Shown here in pieces: positions 44,292-53,319 of a DNA stretch of 64,000 nt. The notes under the pieces were generated by a model. The model saw only the letters and a program-made list of their open reading frames with translations, was not told where the DNA came from and ran no database searches. Position 1 is the first letter of the stretch. Every line of letters starts with the position of its first letter. The stretch comes from Bog-532 sp963824545. GTDB lineage: Bacteria; Actinomycetota; Actinomycetes; Streptosporangiales; Streptosporangiaceae. The stretch lies in NCBI GenBank assembly GCA_963824545.1, contig CAWGPP010000030.1:1-64000 (forward strand), given 5' to 3'. A program made the position numbers and the translations under genes.

Positions 44292-45707
44292 CTACGCCTT
44301 ACCGGGGGAGTCGGATGTGACCTGCGCCGGCAGCCACACCCGGGCCCGCGTGCCGCGTCCCGGCGCGGAGGCCAGATCCGCGTGACCGCTGTGCGCGGCC
44401 GCGATGGCCTGCACGATCGACAGCCCGAGCCCGGTGCCGTTCTCGGGGCGCCCCTCACCGGAGTCCCGGGTGCCGCGGTGGAACCGGTCGAACGCACGGG
44501 CCGCGTCCTCGGGTGCCATGCCCGGGCCCGCGTCGGCGACCTCCATCAGCGCCCCGTCCGCTGCCGCGCTGAGCCGGATCGCGACGGGCGTGTCGGCCGG
44601 GGTGTGCTCACGCACGTTGGCCAGCAGGTTCGCGAGCACCTGACGGATTCGCGGCTCGTCGGCGATGACCACTAGGCGCACGGGTGCCTCAACCCGGATC
44701 GGCCGCTCCGGCTCGACCGCGCTGGCGTCGGCCGCCGCGTCGCGGACCAGCACCGCCAGGTCGGTCTGGGTCAGGTTCAGTGAGGACGTCCGGTCCAGCC
44801 GGGCGAGCTCCAGCAACTCAGCGACCAGCCTGCTCATCCGCTGTGATTCCTCGTCGATCCGGCGCATCGCGTTCGGCAGCTGTTCCGGGCCCAGCGCTCC
44901 CTGGCCGTACAGCTCGGCGTAACCGCGGATGGTGGTCAGCGGGGTGCGCAATTCGTGCGAGGCGTCCGCGGCGAAGTGGCGGACCTTCTGCTCCGAATGC
45001 AGCCGGGCGCTGAACGCCTGCTGGATCCGGTCCAGCATGGTGTTGATCGCGTCGGCCAGCGACCCGACCTCTGCGTGGTCACCCGGATCCGGCATCCGCG
45101 CGGTCAGGTCGCCCCGGGTCGTGATCCGGCGGGCCGTGGTGGCCATCTGGTTGAGGGGCGCGAGTCCCCGGCCGATCAGCCACCGGCCGCCCGCCGCGAG
45201 CACCGCGAGCAGGGCAAAGCCGGTGATCAGCTCGGCGATAATGAGGCTGCGGACCCCGTCGGCGACCCGGCCGCGCGGTTCCGCGATCACGATGATTCCG
45301 GCGACGCCGGTCAGCGTGGCCGGGGCCCGCCGGCCCAGGGCCGCCAGCGCGGGACCGCCGTTGCTGCCCGGGATGCTGAAGATGGTGCGTGCGGTCACGT
45401 ACCGGCCGATCTGGACGTACGGAATCGCGGCGATCCCGGTGGCCAGCGCGCCGGCGTTCGGTGAGCTGCCGAGCGTCGTGACCAGGCCGCTGCGCGCCTT
45501 GAACGCCACGGCGTAGGAGGGGTTGGCGGCGATCTGGGCTGCCGTCTCCCCGTAGACGGCCCGGAGGCTGTCCTCGAACTGCGCCTCCAGGTGGCCGCTG
45601 ATCACGAACGCGCTGACCGTTCCCATGATGATCAGGAACACCGCCGTCACGGCGATCAGCCCGGCCATCAGGCGGGCGCGCAGCGACAGCCGGGGCGAAC
45701 GGGTCAT
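44292..45707 (-). CDS. Sensor histidine kinase (OmpR-system type)
   Basis: The 471-residue protein has a membrane helix at about 14-36, an extracytoplasmic sensor at about 37-155, and a second helix at about 155-175 (LIIAELITGFALLAVLAAGG). A HAMP domain is at 180-235, and HisKA follows with the phospho-acceptor His251 in FAADASHELRTPLTTIRGY. The HATPase carries N-box RQVLANLLANVREHTP and G-boxes DAGPGM and GTGLGLSIVQAIAAAH. It overlaps the response-regulator stop in ATGA, so the two are coupled. The sensed signal is unknown. Confidence 0.94.
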   Translation of the reverse strand: MTRSPRLSLRARLMAGLIAVTAVFLIIMGTVSAFVISGHLEAQFEDSLRAVYGETAAQIAANPSYAVAFKARSGLVTTLGSSPNAGALATGIAAIPYVQIGRYVTARTIFSIPGSNGGPALAALGRRAPATLTGVAGIIVIAEPRGRVADGVRSLIIAELITGFALLAVLAAGGRWLIGRGLAPLNQMATTARRITTRGDLTARMPDPGDHAEVGSLADAINTMLDRIQQAFSARLHSEQKVRHFAADASHELRTPLTTIRGYAELYGQGALGPEQLPNAMRRIDEESQRMSRLVAELLELARLDRTSSLNLTQTDLAVLVRDAAADASAVEPERPIRVEAPVRLVVIADEPRIRQVLANLLANVREHTPADTPVAIRLSAAADGALMEVADAGPGMAPEDAARAFDRFHRGTRDSGEGRPENGTGLGLSIVQAIAAAHSGHADLASAPGRGTRARVWLPAQVTSDSPGKA

Positions 45708-46453
45708 CTAAGGGATTCTGCAGCATCCGCACCCGCGACCGGTTGCGGCGGGCGCAGCGTGTATCCCACGCCGCGCTGGGTGTGGATCAGCGGCGGCCCG
45801 AGCGGGTCGAGCTTGCGCCGCAGATAACTAACGTACGTTTCGACGATCTGGGACTGGCCTGCGTAGTCCCAGCCCCACACGTTCTCCAGCAGCTGCGCGC
45901 GGGTCAGGACGCGGCCCTGGTGCCGCATGAGGTAGGCCAGCAGCCGGAACTCGGTCGGCGACAGCTCAACCGGCGTCCCCGCGCGGTGCACGGTCCACCG
46001 GGATTCGTCCAGCTCCAGATCGCCGGCCTGCAGCGTCACGGTCTCGTCCGCTGTTCCCTCACCGGCCGGGCGGGCGGCGCGGCGCAGCACGGCACGGATG
46101 CGGGCGACCAGGGCCTCCACCGAAAACGGCTTGGTCACGTAGTCGTCGCCGCCGAGGGCGAGCCCCTGCACGGTGTCGGAGGAGGTGTCACGGGCCGTCA
46201 GGAAGATGATGGGTACGTCGTTGCCGCGCGCCCGGAGCCGGCGGCACACTTCGAAGCCGTCCAGGTCGGGCAGCACGACGTCGAGCACGATCAAGTCGGG
46301 CTCGGCCGTCTCGGCGTCGCGCAGAGCGGCCTTGCCGCTGGCCGCGGTCAGCACCGTGCAGCCGTGGAAGTTCAGCGCGACCTGCACGAGCTCACGGATG
46401 TTCGGCTCGTCGTCAACGACGAGCACCTTCGGGATGTGCTTATTTTCAGCCAT
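45704..46453 (-). CDS. OmpR-family response regulator
   Basis: The 249-residue protein has a receiver domain (VLVVDDEPNIRELV, phospho-acceptor Asp58 in DLIVLDVVLPDLDG, Thr/Lys in LTARD and VTKPFS) and a C-terminal winged helix (ELSPTEFRLLAYLMRHQGRVLTR, VSYLRRKLDPLGPPLIHTQRGVGYTL). It is the partner of the kinase encoded immediately downstream. Two secreted-protein genes lie on the same strand upstream, separated from it by a strong hairpin, and are candidate targets. Confidence 0.95.
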   Translation of the reverse strand: MAENKHIPKVLVVDDEPNIRELVQVALNFHGCTVLTAASGKAALRDAETAEPDLIVLDVVLPDLDGFEVCRRLRARGNDVPIIFLTARDTSSDTVQGLALGGDDYVTKPFSVEALVARIRAVLRRAARPAGEGTADETVTLQAGDLELDESRWTVHRAGTPVELSPTEFRLLAYLMRHQGRVLTRAQLLENVWGWDYAGQSQIVETYVSYLRRKLDPLGPPLIHTQRGVGYTLRPPQPVAGADAAESLR

Positions 46454-46615
46454 CGGGTTCCAGCATCATCTTCTCCCGCCCCACCGCGTCGTCGCGGCCT
46501 TCCCTGCTATCGCGAACGGGTGGCACCCTGTAATGATTCCAGGCCGCGCGCCGTGCTGGGCGCGCGGCCGCCTGGCCCGGTCCGGGCCCGCCGTCGCGGG
46601 CCGCGGACGCCGACA

Positions 46616-46652
46616 GCCCGTGCCATGCCGCGCTGAGCGGCATGGCACGGGC
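46616..46652 (-). terminator. Strong 16-bp stem-loop terminator
   Basis: Arms GCCCGTGCCATGCCGC and GCGGCATGGCACGGGC (16 bp, perfect) flank the loop GCTGA. It lies 50 bp downstream of the secreted-protein gene that ends at 46702 on the minus strand and isolates it from the response-regulator gene. Confidence 0.85.
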
Positions 46653-46701
46653 GGCGGGGCTGTTGTCCCGTCGGGAGACGGGGTGGCCCGGGTTCGGTGA
46701 T

Positions 46702-47589
46702 TCAGGAGTGGTTACCCATCGTTCCGGTTGTGGAGCTCACGGTCGGCGTCGGCATGACCGTCGGCGTCGTCGTCGGTGGCGTGGTCGGCGTCGTCGTCAT
46801 CATCGGCGTCTTCTCGATCAGGATGACCTTGGCGTGCAGCGCCCAGTTGGCCCGGGTGCCCGCTATGAACACCAGATCGCCGCGCTGGACGCCGCCGACC
46901 ATGGTCATGGCCGGCATCCGCGTGACCGTGGTGTTCTGCGCCACGGTCGCCACGTTGCTGGTCACCTTGACCGAGACGGTGATGCCCGTGCCGACCACGT
47001 TGACCGTGACGGTCGTGGTCGTCGGGGCGAGCACCTGCGCCGCGGCCGCGGTGTTCCCGGTCAGCATGGCCGTCGCCGGGGTCATCGAGCCGGCCATCGC
47101 TGCGCTGGCGGCGGTGGTGCTGCCGGTCAGCGCCGTGGTGCCGGTCATGCTGGCGGCCACGTTCGTGACCTTGGTGCCGCCGGACAGCCACCACACGTTG
47201 AACGAGCCGTTGGCCGCGCGGATGAGCACGAACTTCTTGGTGGCCAGGACCACCGTGCCGCGCTCGAACGCGAGCTTGCTGTGTCCCCGCCACATCTCCG
47301 TCTCGCGATTGGTGTTCGCGAGGTGTGCGAAGTTAGCAAAGGCCCGTCCGTGGGACCAGCTGAAATCACTGAGACCCGCGTTCAGGTAATTCGCCTGGTT
47401 CGAAGGATGCGAATAGTGCTTGCTGTAACCGGCGGACTGGGCCGAGGTTACGCTGGGGTGGCTTGTGGTTGCTACCGCCACCGCGCCGATTGCGCCGCCG
47501 CCGACTACGACCGCGGTCGCAATGCCGAGGCGCGCCTTAAGGTTGGTGCGCCGGCGCCCAGCCGGGCCACGCCGATTGCGTCCCATCAT
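46702..47589 (-). CDS. Exported Thr/Ala-rich protein, DUF5666-like
   Basis: The 295-residue protein has a basic N-terminus and a membrane or signal helix (LGIATAVVVGGGAIGAVAVA), then SHPSVTSAQSAGYSKHYS. A beta domain follows with KLAFERGTVVLATKKFVLIRAANGSFNVWWLSGGTKVTN. About 100 residues of Ala/Thr low complexity come next, followed by GVQRGDLVFIAGTRANWALHAKVILIEK and a Thr/Pro-rich tail. The FERGxVV...RAANGxxxxW...GDxVxxAG pattern recalls DUF5666. ATG 47589 follows a perfect AAGGAGG with 5-nt spacing. It is a paralogue of the next gene on the same strand; function unknown. Confidence 0.8.
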   Translation of the reverse strand: MMGRNRRGPAGRRRTNLKARLGIATAVVVGGGAIGAVAVATTSHPSVTSAQSAGYSKHYSHPSNQANYLNAGLSDFSWSHGRAFANFAHLANTNRETEMWRGHSKLAFERGTVVLATKKFVLIRAANGSFNVWWLSGGTKVTNVAASMTGTTALTGSTTAASAAMAGSMTPATAMLTGNTAAAAQVLAPTTTTVTVNVVGTGITVSVKVTSNVATVAQNTTVTRMPAMTMVGGVQRGDLVFIAGTRANWALHAKVILIEKTPMMTTTPTTPPTTTPTVMPTPTVSSTTGTMGNHS

Positions 47590-47943
47590 CGGTGCCTCCT
47601 TCCCAAGTCGCTGCGCCCGCCACGCGCGTCCTGGTACGACTGCGATTGCCAGTGGGTTGCTGGATAGCCGATGGACGGCTCGTACATATCCATGGCTATG
47701 AGAGTGCACTGGTGCCGCCGATACCGATACGTGATCGGCATCCACGTAAGCAGTCCGTTCGAGAGTTCACATTCCTTCGTCGGCATTTTGTGACGGCTGC
47801 GGATAGCAATCGGCCTGATGCGAGATGACCAGGTGCGTAATGAATACGTTCGGGAATTCACAACATTACGAAAAGCGATTCCCGGCGGCTGCGGCGGCCG
47901 CCGGGAGCGCTTTTCCCCCCTCCCGCAGAGCTTCCCGTCGCGG
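47590..47943. other. AT-richer control region between two secreted-protein genes
   Basis: No gene is supported. The stretch is clearly richer in A+T than its neighbours. It holds two imperfect 16-bp copies of CGTTCGRGARTTCACA (47756-47771 and 47847-47862, 14 of 16 identical, 91 bp apart) that could be regulator sites or remnants, and a terminator hairpin at 47870-47915. Confidence 0.5.
47870..47915 (-). terminator. Stem-loop terminator with T-run
   Basis: Arms GAAAAGCG plus CCCGGCGGC pair with GCCGCCGGG plus CGCTTTTC with a small internal bulge. On the minus strand the stem ends in a T-run, 30 bp after the stop at 47944. Confidence 0.8.
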
Positions 47944-48546
47944 TCAGCTGGAGGTCGAGCCGCTCGCCGAAGCCGACGGGGACGGCGCCGGTGTCCCGGT
48001 GGCGGGCTGCTTGGCCGCCGCGACGACGATCAGCCGGGCGTCGCGCGCCCCGGACACCACCGGGCCCGCCAGCAGCACGTGCTCGCCGCTGGACAGATCC
48101 GAGCGGCTGACCTTCGCGCCGCCCTTGCGGACGACCGTGCTGGAGGTGTACTGCCAGGTCCACGTGGTGCCGTTGGCCGCCTTGACCACCAGGTCAGCGC
48201 CGGCCGAGGTGACGACGCCCCGCTCGAAGGCGAGCGTCCGGGTCGTGCCGTCCTTGCCGCGGAACGCGACCTGCCCGTACATGCCGCCCAGGCGGCGCAG
48301 CCGGGCGATGGCGCCGGCCCTGGCGTGTGCCGCCCCGGCCGCCGTGCTTCCCGTCGTGTTCCCGGTGCTGCTCAGCGCGGCGTTGAGCGTTGCCGCCTCG
48401 GCGGACGAGCCGCCCGGTGAGCCGCCGGCCAGGACCGATCCGGCGATGGCCCCGCCGGCGGCCAGCGCCGCGGCTATGGTGATGCCGATCGCCCAGATCA
48501 AGGACCTGCGACGATCTTGTGCGAAGTGATGCGCCAGTGCGTTCAT
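47944..48546 (-). CDS. Exported protein, DUF5666-like
   Basis: The 200-residue protein has a short basic start (MNALAHHFAQDRRR), a membrane or signal helix (SLIWAIGITIAAALAAGGAIAGSVLA), an Ala/Thr/Ser linker, and a beta domain. The domain carries GQVAFRGKDGTTRTLAFERGVVTSAGADLVVKAANGTTWTWQYTSSTVVRKGG and SRSDLSSGEHVLLAGPVV; a Ser/Pro tail ends the protein. It shares the FERGxV and KAANGxTWTW motifs with the gene at 46702-47589, which contains an extra low-complexity insert. It is probably anchored outside the membrane. Function unknown. Confidence 0.8.
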   Translation of the reverse strand: MNALAHHFAQDRRRSLIWAIGITIAAALAAGGAIAGSVLAGGSPGGSSAEAATLNAALSSTGNTTGSTAAGAAHARAGAIARLRRLGGMYGQVAFRGKDGTTRTLAFERGVVTSAGADLVVKAANGTTWTWQYTSSTVVRKGGAKVSRSDLSSGEHVLLAGPVVSGARDARLIVVAAAKQPATGTPAPSPSASASGSTSS

Positions 48547-48634
48547 AGCACCGAGTGTCGGCCCTCATCCTGGGACGGCTGTCGGCGCGACCTTGGAAGA
48601 GCCTGGGAACGCCCGGAATGTTCGCTGGTACCGG

Positions 48635-50375
48635 CTACATCCGCTCCGGGACCGGAACGCCGAGCAGGTCAAGCCCCGTCAGCAGGACGCGCAGAGTCAG
48701 CGCGCACAGCGCCAGCCGGGACGCCCGGGCCTGCTCGCCGGCCGCCTTCAGCACCGGGCACAGCTCGTAGAACGTGGTGAACAGGCTGGCCAGCTCGAAC
48801 AGGTAGGTGCACAGACGGTGCGGCTGCGCGGCGTCTCCGGACGACCAGACGGCGGCGCCGAAACCGAGCAGCTTCAGGGCCAGTGCCCGCTCCGGCTCCT
48901 CCGCGATGATCACCGGCCCGGTGGCCTCCTCCGGGGCCACGCCGGCCCGGCGGAAGATCGAGCGGATCCGGGCCGTGGCGTACTGCAGGTAAGGGCCGGT
49001 GTTTCCCTTGAAGGAGATCATCCGGTCCCAGTCGAAGACGTACTCGCTGTCGCGGGCCGTCGACAGGTCGGCGTATTTCACCGCGCCAATGCCGACTGCC
49101 TCGGCAATGGACGCCAGCGTCGCCTCGTCGAAATGCGTGCTCGCCTCGAGTTCGTCCAGGATGCCGCGGGCCCGGTCGACGCCCTCCTGAAGCAGGGCAC
49201 TCAGCTTGATGGAGCCGCCGGTGCGGGTACGCAGGATCTTGCCGTCGGTGCCGAGTACGTTGCCGATCTGCGCGTGCTCGAAGCTCGCCTCCGCCGGGAG
49301 CCAGCCGGCCTGCTCCGCCACGGCGAAGACCATCCGGAAGTGCAGCGCCTGAGCCGAGCCGACCACGTAGATCGCCCGGTCGCAGCCGAGGTCGTCGATC
49401 CGGTAGCGGATCGTGGCCAGGTCGGTCGTGGAGTAGTTGTACGCACCGTCGCTCTTGCGGATGATCACCGGTAGCGGGGTGCCGTCGCGGCCGGTGAACC
49501 CGGGCGGGAAGGCACACAGGGCGCCATCGCTGGGTACCGCGATGCCCGCGGCCTCCAGATCGGCCACCACGGCCGGGAGCATGGCGTTGTAAAAGCTCTC
49601 ACCGCGGATGTCATCGTCGGTTAGCGACACCCAGAGCCGGCTGTATATCCGGTGCAGATAATCCTTGGACAGGTCGACAAGCTCCTGCCAGAGCCGCAGC
49701 GTGCCCGGATCGCCGCCGTGCAGCAGGACCACGCGCTGCCGCGACCGGTCGGCGAAGGCAGGATCGGCGTCGAATGTGGCCCGCGCTGCCGTATAGAAAG
49801 AATTCGGGTCGGTCTGCAGCGTCCCGGCCTCGGGTGAATCCTCGCCCACGTCGAGCAAATGCTCGATCAGCATGCCGAACGGCGTACCCCAGTCACCCAC
49901 ATGGTTGTCCCGGATCACGTGGTGGCCGGCGAAGTCCAGCGTCCGCGCGATGGCGTCCCCGACGATCGTGGTCCGCAGGTGGCCGACGTGCATCTCCTTC
50001 GCGATGTTGGGCGAGGAGTACTCCACCACGACGGTCTGCGGGTCCGCCGCCCGGCTGACGCCGAGCCGGTCGCTGCCGAGCATCTCGCCAGCCTGGCCGG
50101 CGATCCAGTCGTTACGGAGCGTGAGGTTGATGAAGCCCGGGCCACTCACCTCGGGCTCGTGGCAGATGTCGGCGATCTCGAGCGAACGGGCCAGCTCAGC
50201 GGCGACCTCTCGCGGCGGGCGGTGCAGGCCAGGCCAGCGACAGGGCCACGTTGGCCTGGAAGTCGGCGTGCTGCGACGGCCGGATCGCCGGGTCCGCGTC
50301 GGCGTAGGCCTCACCGAACGCCGCGGCGAGGCCGTCCTGCACCCGCCGTGCGAGCAGTTCCTGTGGATTGGCCAT
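48635..50375 (-). CDS. argS: Arginyl-tRNA synthetase (with N-terminal frameshift in this sequence)
   Basis: From ATG 50375 the first frame gives MANPQELLARRVQDGLAAAFGEAYADADPAIRPSQHADFQANVALSLAW, the normal ArgS start. After about 50 codons, at roughly 50212-50222 in CCGCCCGCCGC, one extra base shifts the frame. The rest (REVAAELARSLEIADICHEP to the end at 48635) reads in the next frame. The catalytic core has HVGHLRTTIVGDAIAR (HIGH-type), the class I core, the KMSKS-equivalent region GNVLGTDGKILRTRTGG and the C-terminal anticodon-binding helices. ArgS is essential, so either this is a sequence error or there is a second copy elsewhere. Confidence 0.9.
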
Positions 50376-50437
50376 GTCCTAAGAGTATCGGGGGCGCTCG
50401 CCCGAAGCTCCGGGTTATCCCCCGGGCGGCCGCTTCC

Positions 50438-50556
50438 GGGATCACCCTCCGGCCGTCGCCGGGATCACCCTCCCGGCCGTCGCCGGGATCACCCTCCCGG
50501 CCGCCGCCGGGATCATTGCTCCGGCGCGGGCCGGGATCACCCTCCCGGCCGGCGCC
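50438..50556. repeat. 24-bp tandem repeats overlapping the plsX 3' end
   Basis: Five units begin with GGGATCA at 50438 (23 bp), 50461, 50485, 50509 (diverged) and 50533. The consensus continues CCCTCCCGGCCGTCGCC. The last unit encodes the final residues and stop region of plsX, so repeat number can change the non-coding gap between plsX and argS and the very end of PlsX. Confidence 0.9.
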
Positions 50557-51637
50557 GGAAGTGGCCGGACCGGCCGGGACCCAGCCGTTCCCTGATCTTG
50601 TCCACGATGTGGCCACGCGCCAGCTCGTGGGCGAGGACGCAGGCCGATGTGATACCCCGGGCGGTACTTGCGCCGTGCGCGATGACGACAGTTCCGCCCA
50701 GCCCGAGCAGGGCGGCTCCGCCGTAGGTCTCCGCGTCGAGCCGTTCGGCCAGGTCCCGGAACGCGCGGCGCTGCAGCACGGCACCGAGCCGCGCCGCCCG
50801 GTTCGCGGTGACCGCCTCCCGGAGCTGGGCGGCGGCGAAGCGGACCGATCCCTCCAGGGTCTTCAGGGCCACGTTCCCGGTGAACCCGTCGGTGACGATC
50901 ACGTCCACCTTGCCGGCCATCAGATCGCCGCCTTCGATGTTCCCCGTGAAGATGAGCGGGGACGCACCGTGCGCCGGATCCGTGGCGAGCAGCTCGTGCG
51001 CGTCCCTGGTCAGCTTGTTTCCCTTGCCCGGCTCGGCGCCGATAGTGAGCAGTCCGACCCGGGGGGCGTGGATCCCGAGAGTCACCTGCGCGTAGGCCAC
51101 GCCGAGCTGGGCGAACTGGACCAGCATCTCCGGCTTGGGGTCCGCGGTGGCCCCCACATCGATGAGCACGGTCGGACGGGGCAGGGTAGGCAGCACGGCG
51201 GCGAGCGCCGGGCGTACGCCGCCGGGGAGCGGCCGCAGCCGCAGCCGGGCGGTGGTGACCACCCCGCCGGTCGATCCGGCGGACACGACCGCGGCGGCCT
51301 GACCCCGGCGGACCAGCTGGCAGGCGACCGCCACGCTGGACCGGGGGCGGCGCCGGATGGACAGCGCGCCGTCGTCCATGCCGAGCACATCCTCGGCCGC
51401 GGCGACGGTGATCTCGTCCGGGGCGGCGCCGAGCGATGCGAGCTCGGCGGCCACCGGCTGCGGCTGCCCGGCCAGGATGATCTCGATCCCGTGATCGCGG
51501 TAAGCGGCAAGCGCACCGGCCACGACCTCGCCAGGGCCATGGTCGCCGCCCATCGCGTCCACCGCCACCACGTGCCTGGAGTCGGCCAGACCGGCGGGGC
51601 CGAGACCGGAATCGGATGCCACGGGACGCAGCTCCAT
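50537..51637 (-). CDS. plsX: Phosphate acyltransferase PlsX
   Basis: The 366-residue protein has the PlsX/PTA fold: VVAVDAMGGDHGPGEVVAGAL near the start, VSAGSTGGVVTTARL, LIDVGATADPKPEMLVQFAQLG, GLLTIGAEPGKGNKLTRDAHELL, FTGNIEGGDLMAGKVDVIVTDGFTGNVALKTLEG and GLGGTVVIAHGAS. It makes acyl-phosphate from acyl-ACP, the first step of phosphatidic-acid synthesis with PlsY. The usual neighbours rpmF, fabD or rnc are not seen. The C-terminus (FRRRPGG) is encoded within a 24-bp tandem repeat and is longer than needed by the fold. Confidence 0.94.
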   Translation of the reverse strand: MELRPVASDSGLGPAGLADSRHVVAVDAMGGDHGPGEVVAGALAAYRDHGIEIILAGQPQPVAAELASLGAAPDEITVAAAEDVLGMDDGALSIRRRPRSSVAVACQLVRRGQAAAVVSAGSTGGVVTTARLRLRPLPGGVRPALAAVLPTLPRPTVLIDVGATADPKPEMLVQFAQLGVAYAQVTLGIHAPRVGLLTIGAEPGKGNKLTRDAHELLATDPAHGASPLIFTGNIEGGDLMAGKVDVIVTDGFTGNVALKTLEGSVRFAAAQLREAVTANRAARLGAVLQRRAFRDLAERLDAETYGGAALLGLGGTVVIAHGASTARGITSACVLAHELARGHIVDKIRERLGPGRSGHFRRRPGG

Positions 51638-51903
51638 TCCCCGCGTGTCAGCGGCCGTCAGCGACGGCCCGTGTCGTTATCATTCTCTGCGGCATCCGAC
51701 CCTATCGGCCGTCTCGTCGCTGCTGGTGTGGCGGTAGGCGGCCGGTGCCCGTGTGGCGGGCCCGCCGGGCGGCAGACGGGGCAGCGGGGGCGGGCTCCCG
51801 CCGCGCACGGAATGCACGGGACGCACGGGACACGCGGCAACCTTTCCCTCGCGACGTTCGTCTAGACGGGTGCCAGCCACATCAGCACCAATGAAGGAGC
51901 TGC

Positions 51904-53244
51904 GTGACATCAGTCCAGCACGTCATCCCGGCCCAGGCGGGGGAGCCGGCGACCGGGCGCCGGTTCCGCGCCTACACCGCGAAACATCTGGACATGCTGA
52001 CGCAGCGCGCTGGCCTGCCCGCCAGCACCCGGCTCGCCGTCCGGGCAGTCGCTACCGTGCTGCCGTTCCGTACCAACACGTATGTGACCGAAGAGCTCAT
52101 CGACTGGGACCTGGCCCCCGATGACCCCATGTACCGCCTCGTCTTCCCGCAGCCCGACATGCTCCCCGAGGCGGACGTGGCCCGGCTGTCCGCGGCCCTG
52201 GCGGCGGGCGCGCCAGACGACGAGCTACGTGCCCTGGCCCACGAGGTCCGGATGCGCCTCAACCCGCATCCGGCCGGCCAGCTGGCGCTGAACACCCCCG
52301 AGCTGGGCGCTGCCCCGCTGCGCGGCCTGCAGCACAAGTACCCCGAGACGGTGCTGTTCTTCCCGCGGCAGGGCCAGACCTGCCACGCCTACTGCACCTA
52401 CTGCTTCCGGTGGGCCCAGTTCGTCGACGAGCCGGACCTCAAGATGGCGACGGACGACGTCGGCGGGCTGCTCGCCTACCTGCGCGCGCATCCCGAGGTG
52501 ACCAGCGTCCTGATCACCGGTGGCGATCCGATGATCATGGGTGAGCCGGTGCTGCGCCGTTATGTCGAGCCGCTTCTGGATCCGGCGCTGGAACAGCTGG
52601 AGTCCATCCGGCTCGGCACCAAGTCGCTGGCCTACTGGCCGCAGCGTTTCGTCAGCGATCCGGACGCCGGGGCCACGCTCCGCCTGTTCGAGCAGGTGCG
52701 GGCGTCCGGCCGCAGCCTCGCCCTGATGGCGCACTTCTCCCACCCGCGTGAGCTGCAGCCTCCGCTCGTGGCCGAGGCGGTGCGCCGCATCCAGGACACC
52801 GGCGCCGTGATCCGCACCCAGGCGCCGCTGATCCGCACGATCAACGACTCGCCGCTGGCCTGGTCGGCCATGTGGCGGGCTCAGGCACGGCTGGGAATGA
52901 TCCCCTATTACATGTTCGTAGAGCGTGACACCGGCCCGCAGGACTACTTCGCGGTGCCGCTGGCCCGCGCCCACACCATATTCCGGGAGGCGTACACGAG
53001 TGTCTCCGGGCTGTGCCGGACCGTCCGCGGCCCGTCCATGTCCGCGACGCCCGGGAAGGTGTGCGTGGACGGTGTCGCGGAGGTGGCGGGCCAGCAGGTC
53101 TTTGTCCTGCACCTGATCCAGGCGCGGCGGCCGGAACTGGTCGGCCAGCCGTTCTTTGCCCGCTTCGACCCATGCGCGACGTGGCTGTCCGATCTTCGGC
53201 CCGCCTTTGCCGAGCGCTTCCCCTTCGAGCGGGCGAAGGATTGA
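51904..53244 (+). CDS. KamA-family radical SAM protein (lysine 2,3-aminomutase-like)
   Basis: The 446-residue protein has the radical-SAM cluster motif CxxxCxxC (Cys160, Cys164, Cys167 in TCHAYCTYCFRW), preceded by TVLFFPRQGQ and followed by SVLITGGDPMIM, the SAM-binding Gly loop. QAPLIRTINDSP and the C-terminal GKVCVDGV complete the KamA pattern; the PLP lysine may be the Lys of TPGK, in a shorter loop than in authentic aminomutases. Substrate unknown: beta-lysine formation is possible, but antibiotic-type partners and epmA are absent. GTG 51904 follows AAGGAG. A long non-coding gap (266 bp) with divergent plsX precedes it. Confidence 0.87.
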   Translation: MTSVQHVIPAQAGEPATGRRFRAYTAKHLDMLTQRAGLPASTRLAVRAVATVLPFRTNTYVTEELIDWDLAPDDPMYRLVFPQPDMLPEADVARLSAALAAGAPDDELRALAHEVRMRLNPHPAGQLALNTPELGAAPLRGLQHKYPETVLFFPRQGQTCHAYCTYCFRWAQFVDEPDLKMATDDVGGLLAYLRAHPEVTSVLITGGDPMIMGEPVLRRYVEPLLDPALEQLESIRLGTKSLAYWPQRFVSDPDAGATLRLFEQVRASGRSLALMAHFSHPRELQPPLVAEAVRRIQDTGAVIRTQAPLIRTINDSPLAWSAMWRAQARLGMIPYYMFVERDTGPQDYFAVPLARAHTIFREAYTSVSGLCRTVRGPSMSATPGKVCVDGVAEVAGQQVFVLHLIQARRPELVGQPFFARFDPCATWLSDLRPAFAERFPFERAKD

Positions 53245-53319
53245 ACGCGCCGCTGAGACGGCTGGTGAGCAGGCAACCTGGCGTGCCGCCACCGGACCGG
53301 CGCACGCTATCCTCCGGCC

